A stretch of DNA of 7,595 nt from Kiritimatiellia bacterium (GCA_007127595.1 SKZA01000210.1:1-7595); one strand, 5' to 3'. Positions 1 to 7,149 are shown, numbered from the stretch's first letter. Notes: generated by a model from the sequence alone, not told the origin. Translations and numbers: made by a program.

Positions 1-1128
1 TCCGTTGGCGCTGACAAGGTACTCCTGGTCGCGTCCAGCGATTTCTACGGCCACCGGCCAGGGAAAATCTCGGGCCTCGCGGTCCACGGCGAGGCGCACG
101 TAATCGCCGGTCCGATAGCGGATGAGGGGCATGACCCGGTTATGGAACGAGGTGCCGATGATTTCACGGAGACCGTCCGGGTCCGGGGGGCCGAACTCGA
201 CATAGCCATAGGTCGGGAAGAAATGGAACAGGGGCGATGTCGGTCCTTCGCCGGCCAGCACGACGCGCTCGGAATGGCCGTACCAGCGATAAACGCGGCA
301 GCCGAACACGTCTTCGAGGAGCCTTTTCTGTGACAGGGTCAATTGTTCCGAGCCGCAGAGGAGTGCGCGCAGTGGTATGCGCCATGATTGACCGGTGCGG
401 GCGAGGGAATCGGCGATTTGCAGGGCGGCGGAGGGATAGATGTGCAGGAATTCGGGGCGATAGCCCTCGAGGGCTTCAAGATATTCCGGCATACGCTCGT
501 CGGTCAGGTGATAGGAGGAAAGCATCAGCCAGCCGCGCGTGGTGTCCCGGTACGCGATGCGCCCTTTCGATGAAGGCGACGTGACATGCCCGCGAATGAC
601 GGCGACGCGCGCGCGCTCGTGCCAGCCGGCGCGTTCCCACATGGTTTCCAGAAACGCTTGTTCCTTGGGACGGCTGATGCCTTTATGCAGATAGAACCCG
701 ACGGGCAAGCCGGTCGATCCGCCGGTCGTGATGTAGATGCGTTGCTTTGCGGAAATGTTGTCGGCGACCATTTCTTCGCGATGTTCCTGCAGGATCGGCT
801 TGTCAATTATCGGGCACGCGGCGAAGTCCTCGGGACGGTCCATCTTCGTCGGATCAAAGCCTGCGTCGGCAAAACTCTTTCGGTACCAGGGACAATGGCG
901 TCCGGCTTCGGTCGCGACGAGTTTCAATTCCTCGAATTGGATGCGCCGGATGTCTGCGGGATCCGCGTGTTCCATGGCGCGGGCGACGAGTTTGAATTCG
1001 GCGTAGTGCGGGCCGTAACGCCAGCGTCGCGGCAACGTGCGATACAGCGCGCCGGCCGCGTTGCGCAATATCGCCGGCGCCTTTTCGTAGTAGCGTAACA
1101 GCGGATAAAGTTTATCTTCGACGCTCAT
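1..1128 (-). CDS. CapK/PaaK-like adenylate-forming enzyme (phenylacetate-CoA ligase family), 3' end cut by window
   Basis: The open frame gives 376 residues and runs off the left edge. It belongs to the COG1541 family (phenylacetate-CoA ligase / CapK / coenzyme F390 synthetase), cytoplasmic enzymes that activate a carboxylate with ATP as an acyl-adenylate. Visible motifs in order are the Ser/Thr/Gly phosphate loop TTGGSTGLPVGF (134-145), the adenine-site motif WYGHSER (282-288), RYRTGDYVRL (337-346) with the ribose-binding Asp, and the hinge-like GRDQEY (365-370). Family members are usually about 430-460 residues, so the missing part should be the small C-terminal domain with the catalytic lysine. 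The ATG at 1128 is preferred: the frame stays open back to a stop at 1228-1230 but has no ATG, GTG or TTG there, and MSVEDKLYPLL looks like a family N-terminus. No Shine-Dalgarno is visible because a 7-bp repeat array ends four bases upstream. CapK-like members often sit in polysaccharide clusters, as here; the substrate is unknown. Confidence 0.87.
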   Translation of the reverse strand, partial: MSVEDKLYPLLRYYEKAPAILRNAAGALYRTLPRRWRYGPHYAEFKLVARAMEHADPADIRRIQFEELKLVATEAGRHCPWYRKSFADAGFDPTKMDRPEDFAACPIIDKPILQEHREEMVADNISAKQRIYITTGGSTGLPVGFYLHKGISRPKEQAFLETMWERAGWHERARVAVIRGHVTSPSSKGRIAYRDTTRGWLMLSSYHLTDERMPEYLEALEGYRPEFLHIYPSAALQIADSLARTGQSWRIPLRALLCGSEQLTLSQKRLLEDVFGCRVYRWYGHSERVVLAGEGPTSPLFHFFPTYGYVEFGPPDPDGLREIIGTSFHNRVMPLIRYRTGDYVRLAVDREARDFPWPVAVEIAGRDQEYLVSANG

Positions 1129-1131
1129 GGA

Positions 1132-1178
<47 letters not shown>

Positions 1179-1196
1179 GGCGTGCAATGTATTCAT

Positions 1197-1266
1197 GACA
1201 AACGTCAAACTTCTTACATTCCTCTTCTCACTTCTTACGTCCTACTTCTCACTTTCTACTTTCTTC
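1197..1266. repeat. Tandem 7-bp repeat array B (TTCTYAC type), overlapping the DUF362 gene end
   Basis: Ten consecutive heptamers keep a strict 7-bp period from 1197 to 1266: GACAAAC, GTCAAAC, TTCTTAC, ATTCCTC, TTCTCAC, TTCTTAC, GTCCTAC, TTCTCAC, TTTCTAC, TTTCTTC. The core consensus is TTCTYAC (minus strand GTRAGAA) and the first two units are degenerate. A higher order is visible: 1209-1229 and 1230-1250 are near-identical 21-bp blocks of three heptamers each, and 1251-1268 is a shorter degenerate third copy. The right end reads into the DUF362 gene and supplies its stop codon and last residues. The 18 bases 1179-1196 separate this array from array A and show no repeat. Confidence 0.88.
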
Positions 1267-2639
1267 TCAATCGCGCCGGTCCAACCGAAATGCGGGCGGA
1301 ACGTAAAGGTGTCCGTGACGTCGTTCAGCGGACCGTTCCAAGGTTTATGATTCGATTGTAGTTGGATATCGTTGAACTGGAACGGCGTGAAATTGAGTTC
1401 TTTCATGCCCAGCGCGCCATTCAACAGCCGCAACCGAGCCGGGTCAAATCCCATCAATACGGCGGCGGCACAATCGACCGCGACGGGATGTGTGCCGGCG
1501 AGGATCACGCCGCATGAAACGGGATCGGGCGCCATGGGCCCGTTCCCTTCGCCTCCGACGATGCCGTCGACTACCGCCAGGTAGCGCAGGGGGCGCGCGC
1601 GCCGCGCGCCCGCGCCGTCGTAATAGAACAGGCATTTATTAAGATCCAGTACCATGCGCCAGCAGGTGTCGTTGCCGTGCCAATTCCCGGAACGCACGAC
1701 CTTTTGCGTATCTCCGAAGAAGAGGCGGCCGATCTTCTTCATCGGCACCAGCGCCCAAGACAAGGCGGGCTTGTCCTTGAAGCGGCGTTTGGCTGCGCCC
1801 ATCCAGCGGTTTTCAAGTCGCGCCTTGGCCGTGGAGGCGGGAAACTGGTCCCCGCCTTCGTCCGGTGTGCCTTCGGTGTGGTGCGGCAACCAGTTCTTGT
1901 CGGCGTTGATCCCGACGAGATTTTTCAGGGCGCAGGTGACGCCCACCTTCTTGTGTGTCTTGAGTTTGGGAAGATTGATCAGGACATCCGCGTCCATAGG
2001 CGTGCGGCAGAGCAGATACTCATGCGTGGTGTCACAATGACGCCGGTTCGTTTCCTCCATGTCGTACGACGCGCCATACAGCTTGCCCTGTCCATGATAC
2101 CCGACAAACTCGCTTGCTTCGTTCAGCGCGACCCGTGTGCTGCCGAGCGGGTCGCCGGGCAACGAGCGCTTGGAGACGGTGACGCCGTCCACGGTTTTCC
2201 ATTCTTCCGGGCGTAGATCGAGCAACGTGAAGGCGACACGGGGAAAATCGTTCTGAAGCCGCATAACCATCTCGTCGAGGCGGCAATACGCACGAATCCG
2301 GTCGAAGGACGAATCGGTTTGAGGCGCGTCGCACACGGTCACGGCGCCTTGCCCCTTCAGCTTTTCGGCGGCCCAGCGGGCGACCGCCTCGATGACGACC
2401 GGGTGCGTGATGACATGTTCCCAGCGGTTTGGTTCCGGATGGCGCTCGTCATATTGGCGAATCCAGTTGGGTTTAAGGACGACACGATCACCGGGTCGGA
2501 CGAAATCGAGGGGCAAATCCAGGCCGGCCAGGGCCTCGCGTACGGCTTGTTCCGTGGGGCCTGTTTCATAGGTCGCGGCGCCTTTCGCGGCATGGACACG
2601 CCCGGGCATATGAAATTCAGGTTGTACCAGTCCGCTCAT
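1242..2639 (-). CDS. DUF362 domain-containing protein (COG2006)
   Basis: This 465-residue protein has the full set of DUF362 landmarks. They are DRVVLKPNWI (51-60), CDAPQTD (103-109), the hallmark block DADVLINLPKLKTHKK (216-231) running on into VTCALKNLVGI (234-244), and VVDGIVGGEGNGP (356-368) followed by AGTHPVAVDC (381-390) and MGFDP (396-400). The biochemical role of DUF362 is not established; some relatives carry ferredoxin-type cysteine clusters, but none is present here. There is no signal peptide or membrane segment, so it is probably cytoplasmic. The ATG at 2639 is preceded by GGGGA about seven bases upstream, an adequate but unusual binding site. The gene lies upstream of the CapK-like gene on the same strand with a 113-base gap, so the two may be cotranscribed. 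The C-terminal EKKVESEK and the TAG stop are written by 7-bp repeat units, so the tail is probably a late, non-conserved addition. Confidence 0.92.
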   Translation of the reverse strand: MSGLVQPEFHMPGRVHAAKGAATYETGPTEQAVREALAGLDLPLDFVRPGDRVVLKPNWIRQYDERHPEPNRWEHVITHPVVIEAVARWAAEKLKGQGAVTVCDAPQTDSSFDRIRAYCRLDEMVMRLQNDFPRVAFTLLDLRPEEWKTVDGVTVSKRSLPGDPLGSTRVALNEASEFVGYHGQGKLYGASYDMEETNRRHCDTTHEYLLCRTPMDADVLINLPKLKTHKKVGVTCALKNLVGINADKNWLPHHTEGTPDEGGDQFPASTAKARLENRWMGAAKRRFKDKPALSWALVPMKKIGRLFFGDTQKVVRSGNWHGNDTCWRMVLDLNKCLFYYDGAGARRARPLRYLAVVDGIVGGEGNGPMAPDPVSCGVILAGTHPVAVDCAAAVLMGFDPARLRLLNGALGMKELNFTPFQFNDIQLQSNHKPWNGPLNDVTDTFTFRPHFGWTGAIEKKVESEK

Positions 2640-2780
2640 AGGTAGGTCCCCATTCTAATGCCAAAGCGCTGCAAGCGGCAAGTTTCGCCTGTTCGACTTT
2701 CGGTCCGGTGGCTCGTGGGGTATGGTTAAATCTCGACAAACCTGCCGCGAGGGGCGACACTATGGCCGGATAATGGGCTT
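2640..2780. promoter_or_regulatory. Divergent intergenic region between the two transcription units
   Basis: These 141 bases separate the minus-strand DUF362/CapK-like pair from the plus-strand polysaccharide operon and should hold both promoters. A fair minus-strand candidate is listed separately. For the plus strand only weak matches are seen (TCGACA at 2733-2738 with CACTAT at 2758-2763, a 19-base spacer; or GATAAT at 2769-2774 without a -35 partner), so no plus promoter is called. No strong inverted repeat or terminator was noticed. Confidence 0.5.
2652..2681 (-). promoter_or_regulatory. Candidate sigma-70-type promoter of the DUF362 gene
   Basis: Read on the minus strand, TTGCCG (2681-2676, four of six matches to TTGACA) is followed after 18 bases by TAGAAT (2657-2652, five of six matches to TATAAT). 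Only 12 bases separate the -10 box from the ATG at 2639. Transcription would therefore begin about five or six bases before the start codon, giving a nearly leaderless mRNA. This is a pattern match by eye with no transcript evidence. Confidence 0.35.
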
Positions 2781-4325
2781 GTGACACGTCACGGCGTGCC
2801 GTCGCGTTGGGCGAGCCTGTGTGCCAATCCACAGACCCGGAACAGCAAGGTGACAACATCCCGCGAAACCATTTCGGCGCCGAAACCGGCCTCGATAGAA
2901 ATGACCGACTTACCGGTCGGGGAAGGTCTGCCTCCCACCTTTTCCTATGCGCGCCGTATGCTGGTCAACAGTGTCTGCCTGTTGGGCGGCGATTTCTTTG
3001 CGCTTACCGCGTCGATGATGTTGGGCGGTCTATTGCGCGATTTGCTCTATGGCGACACGATGATTCCCGGATGGAGCTGGTTGATTCTGCCCGTCTGGGG
3101 GCTGGGCGCGACCTTGACGCGTTTGACGCCGGGCTGGGGTGTTGGGCCGGTTGAGCACCTTCGGCGATTGGTTGCGCTGATTTTTGCATCTTTCGGCTTG
3201 GCCGCGGCCGCTCTGTTTTTGAGCAAGACAGGCGCCGAAGCGAGCCGTTTCACGTTGACCACCGCTTTCTTCATCAGTCTGTTCCTGCTTCCCTTGGTGC
3301 GGGTGCGCATTAAGGGCGCCTTGATCAAGGCTGGGAAGTGGGGTGTGCCGACCGTCATTTACGGGAGCGACGACACGGCGGCCCATGTCTTGGAGGCGCT
3401 GCGCGCGGAACCCGGCCTGGGATACGTGCCCGCCGGTATTTTCGACGATGATTCGGCCGCCGGCAGTTATATCAACGGCGTGCCCGTACTCGGTGCGATG
3501 GACCAGAACACCGCCGAGGCCCCGTTCGCGATCATTGCGACGACCCAGACCACTCGTGAACGCTTGATCGGCCTGTTGGAAGGGCCAATGACCGTGTACC
3601 GACGTGTGGTGGTGATTCCCGACCTGCTGGAAGCGCCTTCGCTCTGGGTCACGCCGCGCGATTTCGTTGGGTTGGTAGGATTGGAGATTGCGCTCAATCT
3701 GTTGAATCCATTTGCGCGTATCGCCAAGCGTTTTGCCGATGTCGTGATCGTGGTCTCCACCGCGCCCGTTTGGATGCCGCTCTGTGCCGTGTTGGCGTTC
3801 TTGATCTGGCTTGAGGATCGCGCGTCGCCGCTTTTCATTCAGCAGCGGATTGGTTTTGATGGGCGTCAATTCAATACATGGAAGTTTCGCACCATGCACC
3901 CGAACGCCGAGGAGATCCTGAAACGCGAAATCGCGGCGAATCCGGAGTTGGAATCGGAATGGGCGGTGGACTGTAAATTGCGGAATGATCCGCGCGTGAC
4001 GCGCGTCGGAGCGTTTTTGCGAAAGACGTCGTTGGATGAGTTGCCGCAATTCATGAACATATTGGTGGGCGACATGTCGCTTGTCGGCCCGCGCCCGTTG
4101 CCCGAATATCATTACCGTCAATTGCCGCGCCAGATCCGCGCATTGCGCGACCGTGTGCGCCCGGGTTTGACCGGGTTGTGGCAGGTGTCGGGGCGGAGCG
4201 AGTCCGGCACGAAGGGAATGGAGCGCTGGGACGCCTATTACGTCCGGAACTGGTCCGTCTGGCTCGATATCGTCATTTTGGTTCGGACCGTGCGTGTGGT
4301 GTTGTCGGGGAAAGGCGCGTACTGA
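2781..4325 (+). CDS. WbaP-type undecaprenyl-phosphate sugar-phosphate transferase
   Basis: This inner-membrane enzyme transfers a hexose-1-phosphate from a nucleotide sugar to undecaprenyl phosphate, the first step of an exopolysaccharide or O-antigen-like repeat unit. Numbered from the GTG at 2781 (514 residues), hydrophobic segments lie near 61-83, 98-112, 126-148 and 159-175. A Rossmann-like cytoplasmic domain follows (about 188-290; VIYGSDDTA at 192-200). The catalytic bacterial sugar transferase domain covers about 312-514, with a membrane helix near 320-345, KFRTM (368-372), the Asp-Glu pair in TSLDELPQ (416-423), LVGPRPLPEY (434-443) and PGLTGLWQVSGRS (461-473). The VGLEIALNLL segment (299-308) resembles the WbaP linker, favouring WbaP over WcaJ. 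The sugar cannot be read from sequence. The start is uncertain: GTG 2781, GTG 2850 and ATG 2901 are all in frame with no good Shine-Dalgarno. The last gives 474 residues, close to the usual WbaP length, and removes a Ser/Thr-rich 40-residue extension. Confidence 0.93.
   Translation: MTRHGVPSRWASLCANPQTRNSKVTTSRETISAPKPASIEMTDLPVGEGLPPTFSYARRMLVNSVCLLGGDFFALTASMMLGGLLRDLLYGDTMIPGWSWLILPVWGLGATLTRLTPGWGVGPVEHLRRLVALIFASFGLAAAALFLSKTGAEASRFTLTTAFFISLFLLPLVRVRIKGALIKAGKWGVPTVIYGSDDTAAHVLEALRAEPGLGYVPAGIFDDDSAAGSYINGVPVLGAMDQNTAEAPFAIIATTQTTRERLIGLLEGPMTVYRRVVVIPDLLEAPSLWVTPRDFVGLVGLEIALNLLNPFARIAKRFADVVIVVSTAPVWMPLCAVLAFLIWLEDRASPLFIQQRIGFDGRQFNTWKFRTMHPNAEEILKREIAANPELESEWAVDCKLRNDPRVTRVGAFLRKTSLDELPQFMNILVGDMSLVGPRPLPEYHYRQLPRQIRALRDRVRPGLTGLWQVSGRSESGTKGMERWDAYYVRNWSVWLDIVILVRTVRVVLSGKGAY
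4307..4315 (+). promoter_or_regulatory. Ribosome binding site deciding the TIGR03790-type start
   Basis: GGGGAAAGG at 4307-4315 lies nine bases before the ATG at 4325, inside the last codons of the sugar transferase. It supports that ATG over an upstream in-frame start at 4178, which would overlap the transferase by about 150 bases and bury the signal peptide. The stop and start codons share one base (TGATG), the usual sign of translational coupling. Confidence 0.65.
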
Positions 4326-6583
4326 TGCGGTATCGGAGCGGGTTTGCCATCGCCCTCTTGCTGGTATCGGGCGCGGTTGTGCTGCCGACGGTGGTCTCGG
4401 CGGGTCTCGCTTCACATGAGCTGTTGGTGCTTGTGAATAGCCGGTCCCCGCGCTCGATGGAGGTCGCGAATCATTTCATACACCTTCGCCGCGTGCCGCC
4501 GAAGAATGTGGTTTACCTTGATCTCCCCGACCGCGTGCTTGAACCGCGCGCGGAAATCTCGCCCGCCGACTTTACCCGCTATATTTGGGAACCCGTTCAG
4601 GACGTGCTTGTCGAGCGCGAGCTGGACGAGCAAATCCTTGCATGGATCTATTCCGTAGACTTCCCCGTCCGAATTCTTACGCATCCTCCGGTGTCGCTGA
4701 TGGGCATGACATTTCTGCGCAATCGTTTTCCGAACGATCCCGAGCAGGTGGATAAGGGTTTGTATCTCTCGCCGTTCTTCGCGGGACCGGACAGGGAGGG
4801 TGGCAAGATGACGGTAGGCGGATCATTGATACGGTATCGGGAAGAAATCGGTCCAAAGATGCCGGTGCCGAGTATGATGTTGGGATTCACGGGCGCGCGC
4901 GGCACGGACACGGAAACCGTGATTCGCACGCTGCGCTACGGGCAGGCCGCCGACCGCTCGTCGCCACGCGGAACCGTGTATTGGGTGTCGGGCGATGACG
5001 TTCGGGCGCGCGTGCGCGAGTGGCAGGTCCCAATCGCCGATCGCGAATTGAATCAGATGGGGATCCGCACCGAAACCCTTTCCCATAACCCGCGCGACCT
5101 GCCCGGCATTCTCGGGCTGCAAATGGGCACCCAAGGATTCAATATTCTCGGTGCGGGCCGACATCTTCCGGGCAGCATGGCGGAGCACCTGACGAGTTAT
5201 GCCGGGGTCTTTCACATTATGTCGCAGGACAAACTGACCGATTGGATACGCGCGGGCGCGACGGCCTCGGCGGGAACGGTGACGGAACCGTACGCCGTCT
5301 GGACGAAGTTTCCCAACGCCCGATTCTACTCGCATTATGCGCGTGGCAATACGATGCTGGAAAGTTTCTACTTATCCATCCGCAGTCCGACTCAGATTCT
5401 GTTGGTTGGCGAACCATTGGCGCGTCCGTGGTCACTTCCGCTTTCCCTTACGCTCATCAGCTTGGAGGACGGCCCGCTTGCGGGGGAGGCCGCATTTGCC
5501 ATCGCGGTCTTTCCTGAAATTCCGAACCTACGCCTGACCTATCACGTGATGTTGAACGGCCAAAAGGCTTCGGAAAGCCCCGGGGACACGTCCTTTTCTT
5601 TTGATAGCCGCGACATAGGCGACGGCTGGCACGAACTCCGCACCGTCTCCTACGCTCCGGGCGCGATGGCGCAAACCGCCATGAACCGGCTTTGGATTGA
5701 AGTGGACAATGTCGGGCGCGCCGTACGGATTACACAACCGGGCAATCAGACCGATTGGGATCTATACGGGCCGTTGGTGATCGAGGCGGAGGCGGATGGT
5801 GAACCGGAACGCTTGGAGTTGGTTCACAACGGACGCGTACTGGAGAGGACCGAAGGGGCAACGGCGCAATTCATGCTTGCGCCCGAACGGGTGGGCGCCG
5901 GGCCCGTGATGTTGCAGGTTCGCGCACAGTATGCCGACGAAATGACCGTATACAGCGAGCCGTGGGACTTGCGTATCGAACGTAAGACGCCCCATCCGGA
6001 CTTGCGCGACGCGGCGGCGCGCGCGGAGGCAGCCTTGCGCATCGAGCCGGCGCGCGAAAAGATCGCGGCCGACAGGGGGCGTCTTAGCGACTTCGGCGAA
6101 CGAGGGATTCTGTTTGCGCCGGCGTCGGGCGATGATTTCAATGTGGCCCTTTTCGAGGAACGTCCGGACACGGTATATCGTATGTCCGTCGCAATGACCG
6201 TGGCCGTGCCGCAAGGCGGACATCCGCGCGAGGAGTTGGCCGGGTTGGTCTTCAACTATCAGGATGCAAAACATTTCGACTTCTTCGGGTTGCGCGGCCC
6301 GCGCAGTGCGTGGAGTTTCGCGCGCGTTCGAAGAGGTGAGCTGGACTATGTCGTGGAACGTGGCGCGTTGGCGTTACGCGGGGAAACGCATCAACTGGAT
6401 CTGGTCTTTGATGGCGATACAGTGAAGGCATTTATAGGCGGCCGGCCAATATCTTCGTGGACGGATGCATCCATCGGCGACGGCGGCCGATTGGGGGTCC
6501 TGGCCGCCGTGCAGCCCATACAATTTGAACGGATTCAGGTGGAAGGTCGGAGCGAGGAAGGCGGAGTGAACGAAAATGAATAG
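4325..6583 (+). CDS. Secreted TIGR03790 family protein with C-terminal beta-rich domains
   Basis: This 752-residue protein begins with a clear Sec signal peptide: basic MRYR, a hydrophobic core to about residue 20, and a likely cleavage after VSA (24-26). Residues 31-370 match the TIGR03790 family, found only in genomes that encode exosortase and of unknown function. Recognisable features are the opening ELLVLVNSRSPRSMEVANHF (32-51), RRVPPKNVVYLDLP (55-68), HLTSYAGVF (288-296), the RAGATASAGTVTEP block (309-322), YARGNTMLESFY (338-349) and QILLVGEPLARP (357-368). The family-conserved part ends near 370. A two-part extension follows: an Ig-like beta region with repeated strands (about 385-552) and a LamG/concanavalin-like domain (about 600-740; GLVFNYQDAKHFDFFGL, VKAFIGGRPISSW). 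No C-terminal PEP-CTERM sorting signal is present. It overlaps the transferase by one base and the next gene by eight, so it is an operon member. It probably acts outside the cytoplasmic membrane, perhaps on the exported glycan or sorted proteins; that role is inference. Confidence 0.85.
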   Translation: MRYRSGFAIALLLVSGAVVLPTVVSAGLASHELLVLVNSRSPRSMEVANHFIHLRRVPPKNVVYLDLPDRVLEPRAEISPADFTRYIWEPVQDVLVERELDEQILAWIYSVDFPVRILTHPPVSLMGMTFLRNRFPNDPEQVDKGLYLSPFFAGPDREGGKMTVGGSLIRYREEIGPKMPVPSMMLGFTGARGTDTETVIRTLRYGQAADRSSPRGTVYWVSGDDVRARVREWQVPIADRELNQMGIRTETLSHNPRDLPGILGLQMGTQGFNILGAGRHLPGSMAEHLTSYAGVFHIMSQDKLTDWIRAGATASAGTVTEPYAVWTKFPNARFYSHYARGNTMLESFYLSIRSPTQILLVGEPLARPWSLPLSLTLISLEDGPLAGEAAFAIAVFPEIPNLRLTYHVMLNGQKASESPGDTSFSFDSRDIGDGWHELRTVSYAPGAMAQTAMNRLWIEVDNVGRAVRITQPGNQTDWDLYGPLVIEAEADGEPERLELVHNGRVLERTEGATAQFMLAPERVGAGPVMLQVRAQYADEMTVYSEPWDLRIERKTPHPDLRDAAARAEAALRIEPAREKIAADRGRLSDFGERGILFAPASGDDFNVALFEERPDTVYRMSVAMTVAVPQGGHPREELAGLVFNYQDAKHFDFFGLRGPRSAWSFARVRRGELDYVVERGALALRGETHQLDLVFDGDTVKAFIGGRPISSWTDASIGDGGRLGVLAAVQPIQFERIQVEGRSEEGGVNENE

Positions 6584-7103
6584 CGGCAAACCGTGTGTCT
6601 TCTATGACCGTGACGGCATTGTCAACGTGTCGCCGGGGCCGGGTTACGTGGAGCGTGTCGAGGACTTCCATTTGATACCCGCGTTTATCGAGGCCTTGCG
6701 CCTGACGCGCGCGCGCGGGTACGAAGCCGTTATTGTCACCAACCAACGCGGGGTCGGGCGCGGACTGATGACGCAGGCGACCTTGGATGATATTCATTCC
6801 TCGCTGGAGACGGCGCTTGAGCGGGAGGGGCTCGCCATGCTGGATATCCTGTATTGTACGGCGGACGACGATCGTGACCCGCGCAGGAAGCCTAATCCCG
6901 GCATGCTTTTGGAGGCGGCGGAAAGGCATGGATTGGATCTGGGGCGGTCCTGGATGATCGGTGACAATGAGAAGGATGTGCTGGCCGGGAAAGGCGCGGG
7001 CTGTCGCACCGTTCTGGTCGGGGCGTCGAACCGGCCGAGCGCGGCGGATCATCGCGTGTCGGATATGGCCCAACTGGTCGAATTTCTCGAAAAAACCCTG
7101 TGA
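6576..7103 (+). CDS. gmhB: HAD-IIIA phosphatase, GmhB-like (D,D-heptose 1,7-bisphosphate phosphatase family)
   Basis: This 175-residue cytoplasmic HAD hydrolase resembles GmhB, which removes the 7-phosphate of D-glycero-D-manno-heptose 1,7-bisphosphate on the way to ADP- or GDP-heptose. Motif I is DRDGIVN (11-17) with the nucleophile Asp11 and general acid Asp13. Motif II is VTNQRGVGRG (54-63), motif III is the RRKPNPGM block (103-110) with Lys105, and motif IV is MIGDNEKD (127-134) with Asp130 and Asp134. In classical GmhB a loop before motif III binds zinc through three Cys and one His. Here that loop is shortened to CTADDDRDP, and only the first cysteine (Cys94) remains, so the metal site is absent and substrate preference could differ; a histidinol-phosphatase-like role is the alternative. 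The start overlaps the preceding gene by eight bases and has GGAG at 6563-6566, nine bases upstream. Its place in a glycan operon fits supply of a heptose precursor. Confidence 0.87.
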   Translation: MNSGKPCVFYDRDGIVNVSPGPGYVERVEDFHLIPAFIEALRLTRARGYEAVIVTNQRGVGRGLMTQATLDDIHSSLETALEREGLAMLDILYCTADDDRDPRRKPNPGMLLEAAERHGLDLGRSWMIGDNEKDVLAGKGAGCRTVLVGASNRPSAADHRVSDMAQLVEFLEKTL

Positions 7104-7118
7104 ATTGACAGGTCAATT
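7103..7118. promoter_or_regulatory. Perfect palindrome AATTGAC-AG-GTCAATT upstream of the exosortase
   Basis: Two 7-base arms (7103-7109 and 7112-7118) are exact reverse complements around a 2-base centre, starting on the last base of the phosphatase stop codon. The left arm contains TTGACA (7105-7110), a perfect -35 hexamer. TAGTGT follows after 17 bases (7128-7133), only a three-of-six -10 match. It could be an operator overlapping a promoter for the exosortase. The AT-rich stem has no T-tract, so it is a poor intrinsic terminator. Confidence 0.4.
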
Positions 7119-7149
7119 GGCCGGAAGTAGTGTAAGGATCAGGGTTGTC

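Noticed and set aside
586..1098. Plus-strand open frame of 170 codons
   Set aside because: It lies opposite the CapK-like gene, which has recognisable AMP-binding motifs; the plus-strand translation has no recognisable domain.
4178..4324. Upstream in-frame extension of the TIGR03790-type gene
   Set aside because: It would overlap the transferase catalytic domain and place the signal peptide inside the protein. The ATG at 4325 has a good ribosome binding site and stop-start overlap.
3030..4415. Long minus-strand open frame of 461 codons opposite the sugar transferase
   Set aside because: Its translation is rich in Arg, His and Gln with no family motif, and it lies opposite a gene with full catalytic motifs. 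It is a shadow frame of high-GC coding DNA.
4823..5335. Minus-strand open frame of 170 codons inside the TIGR03790-type gene
   Set aside because: It lies opposite strongly conserved family blocks, is Arg/His-rich and lacks a recognisable domain.
6500..6583. PEP-CTERM sorting signal at the end of the TIGR03790-type protein
   Set aside because: The C-terminus is acidic and polar (ends GGVNENE) with no PEP motif, hydrophobic helix or basic cap.
7103..7118. Intrinsic terminator after the phosphatase gene
   Set aside because: The stem is short and AT-rich with a 2-base centre and no following T-run; an operator or promoter element is more plausible.
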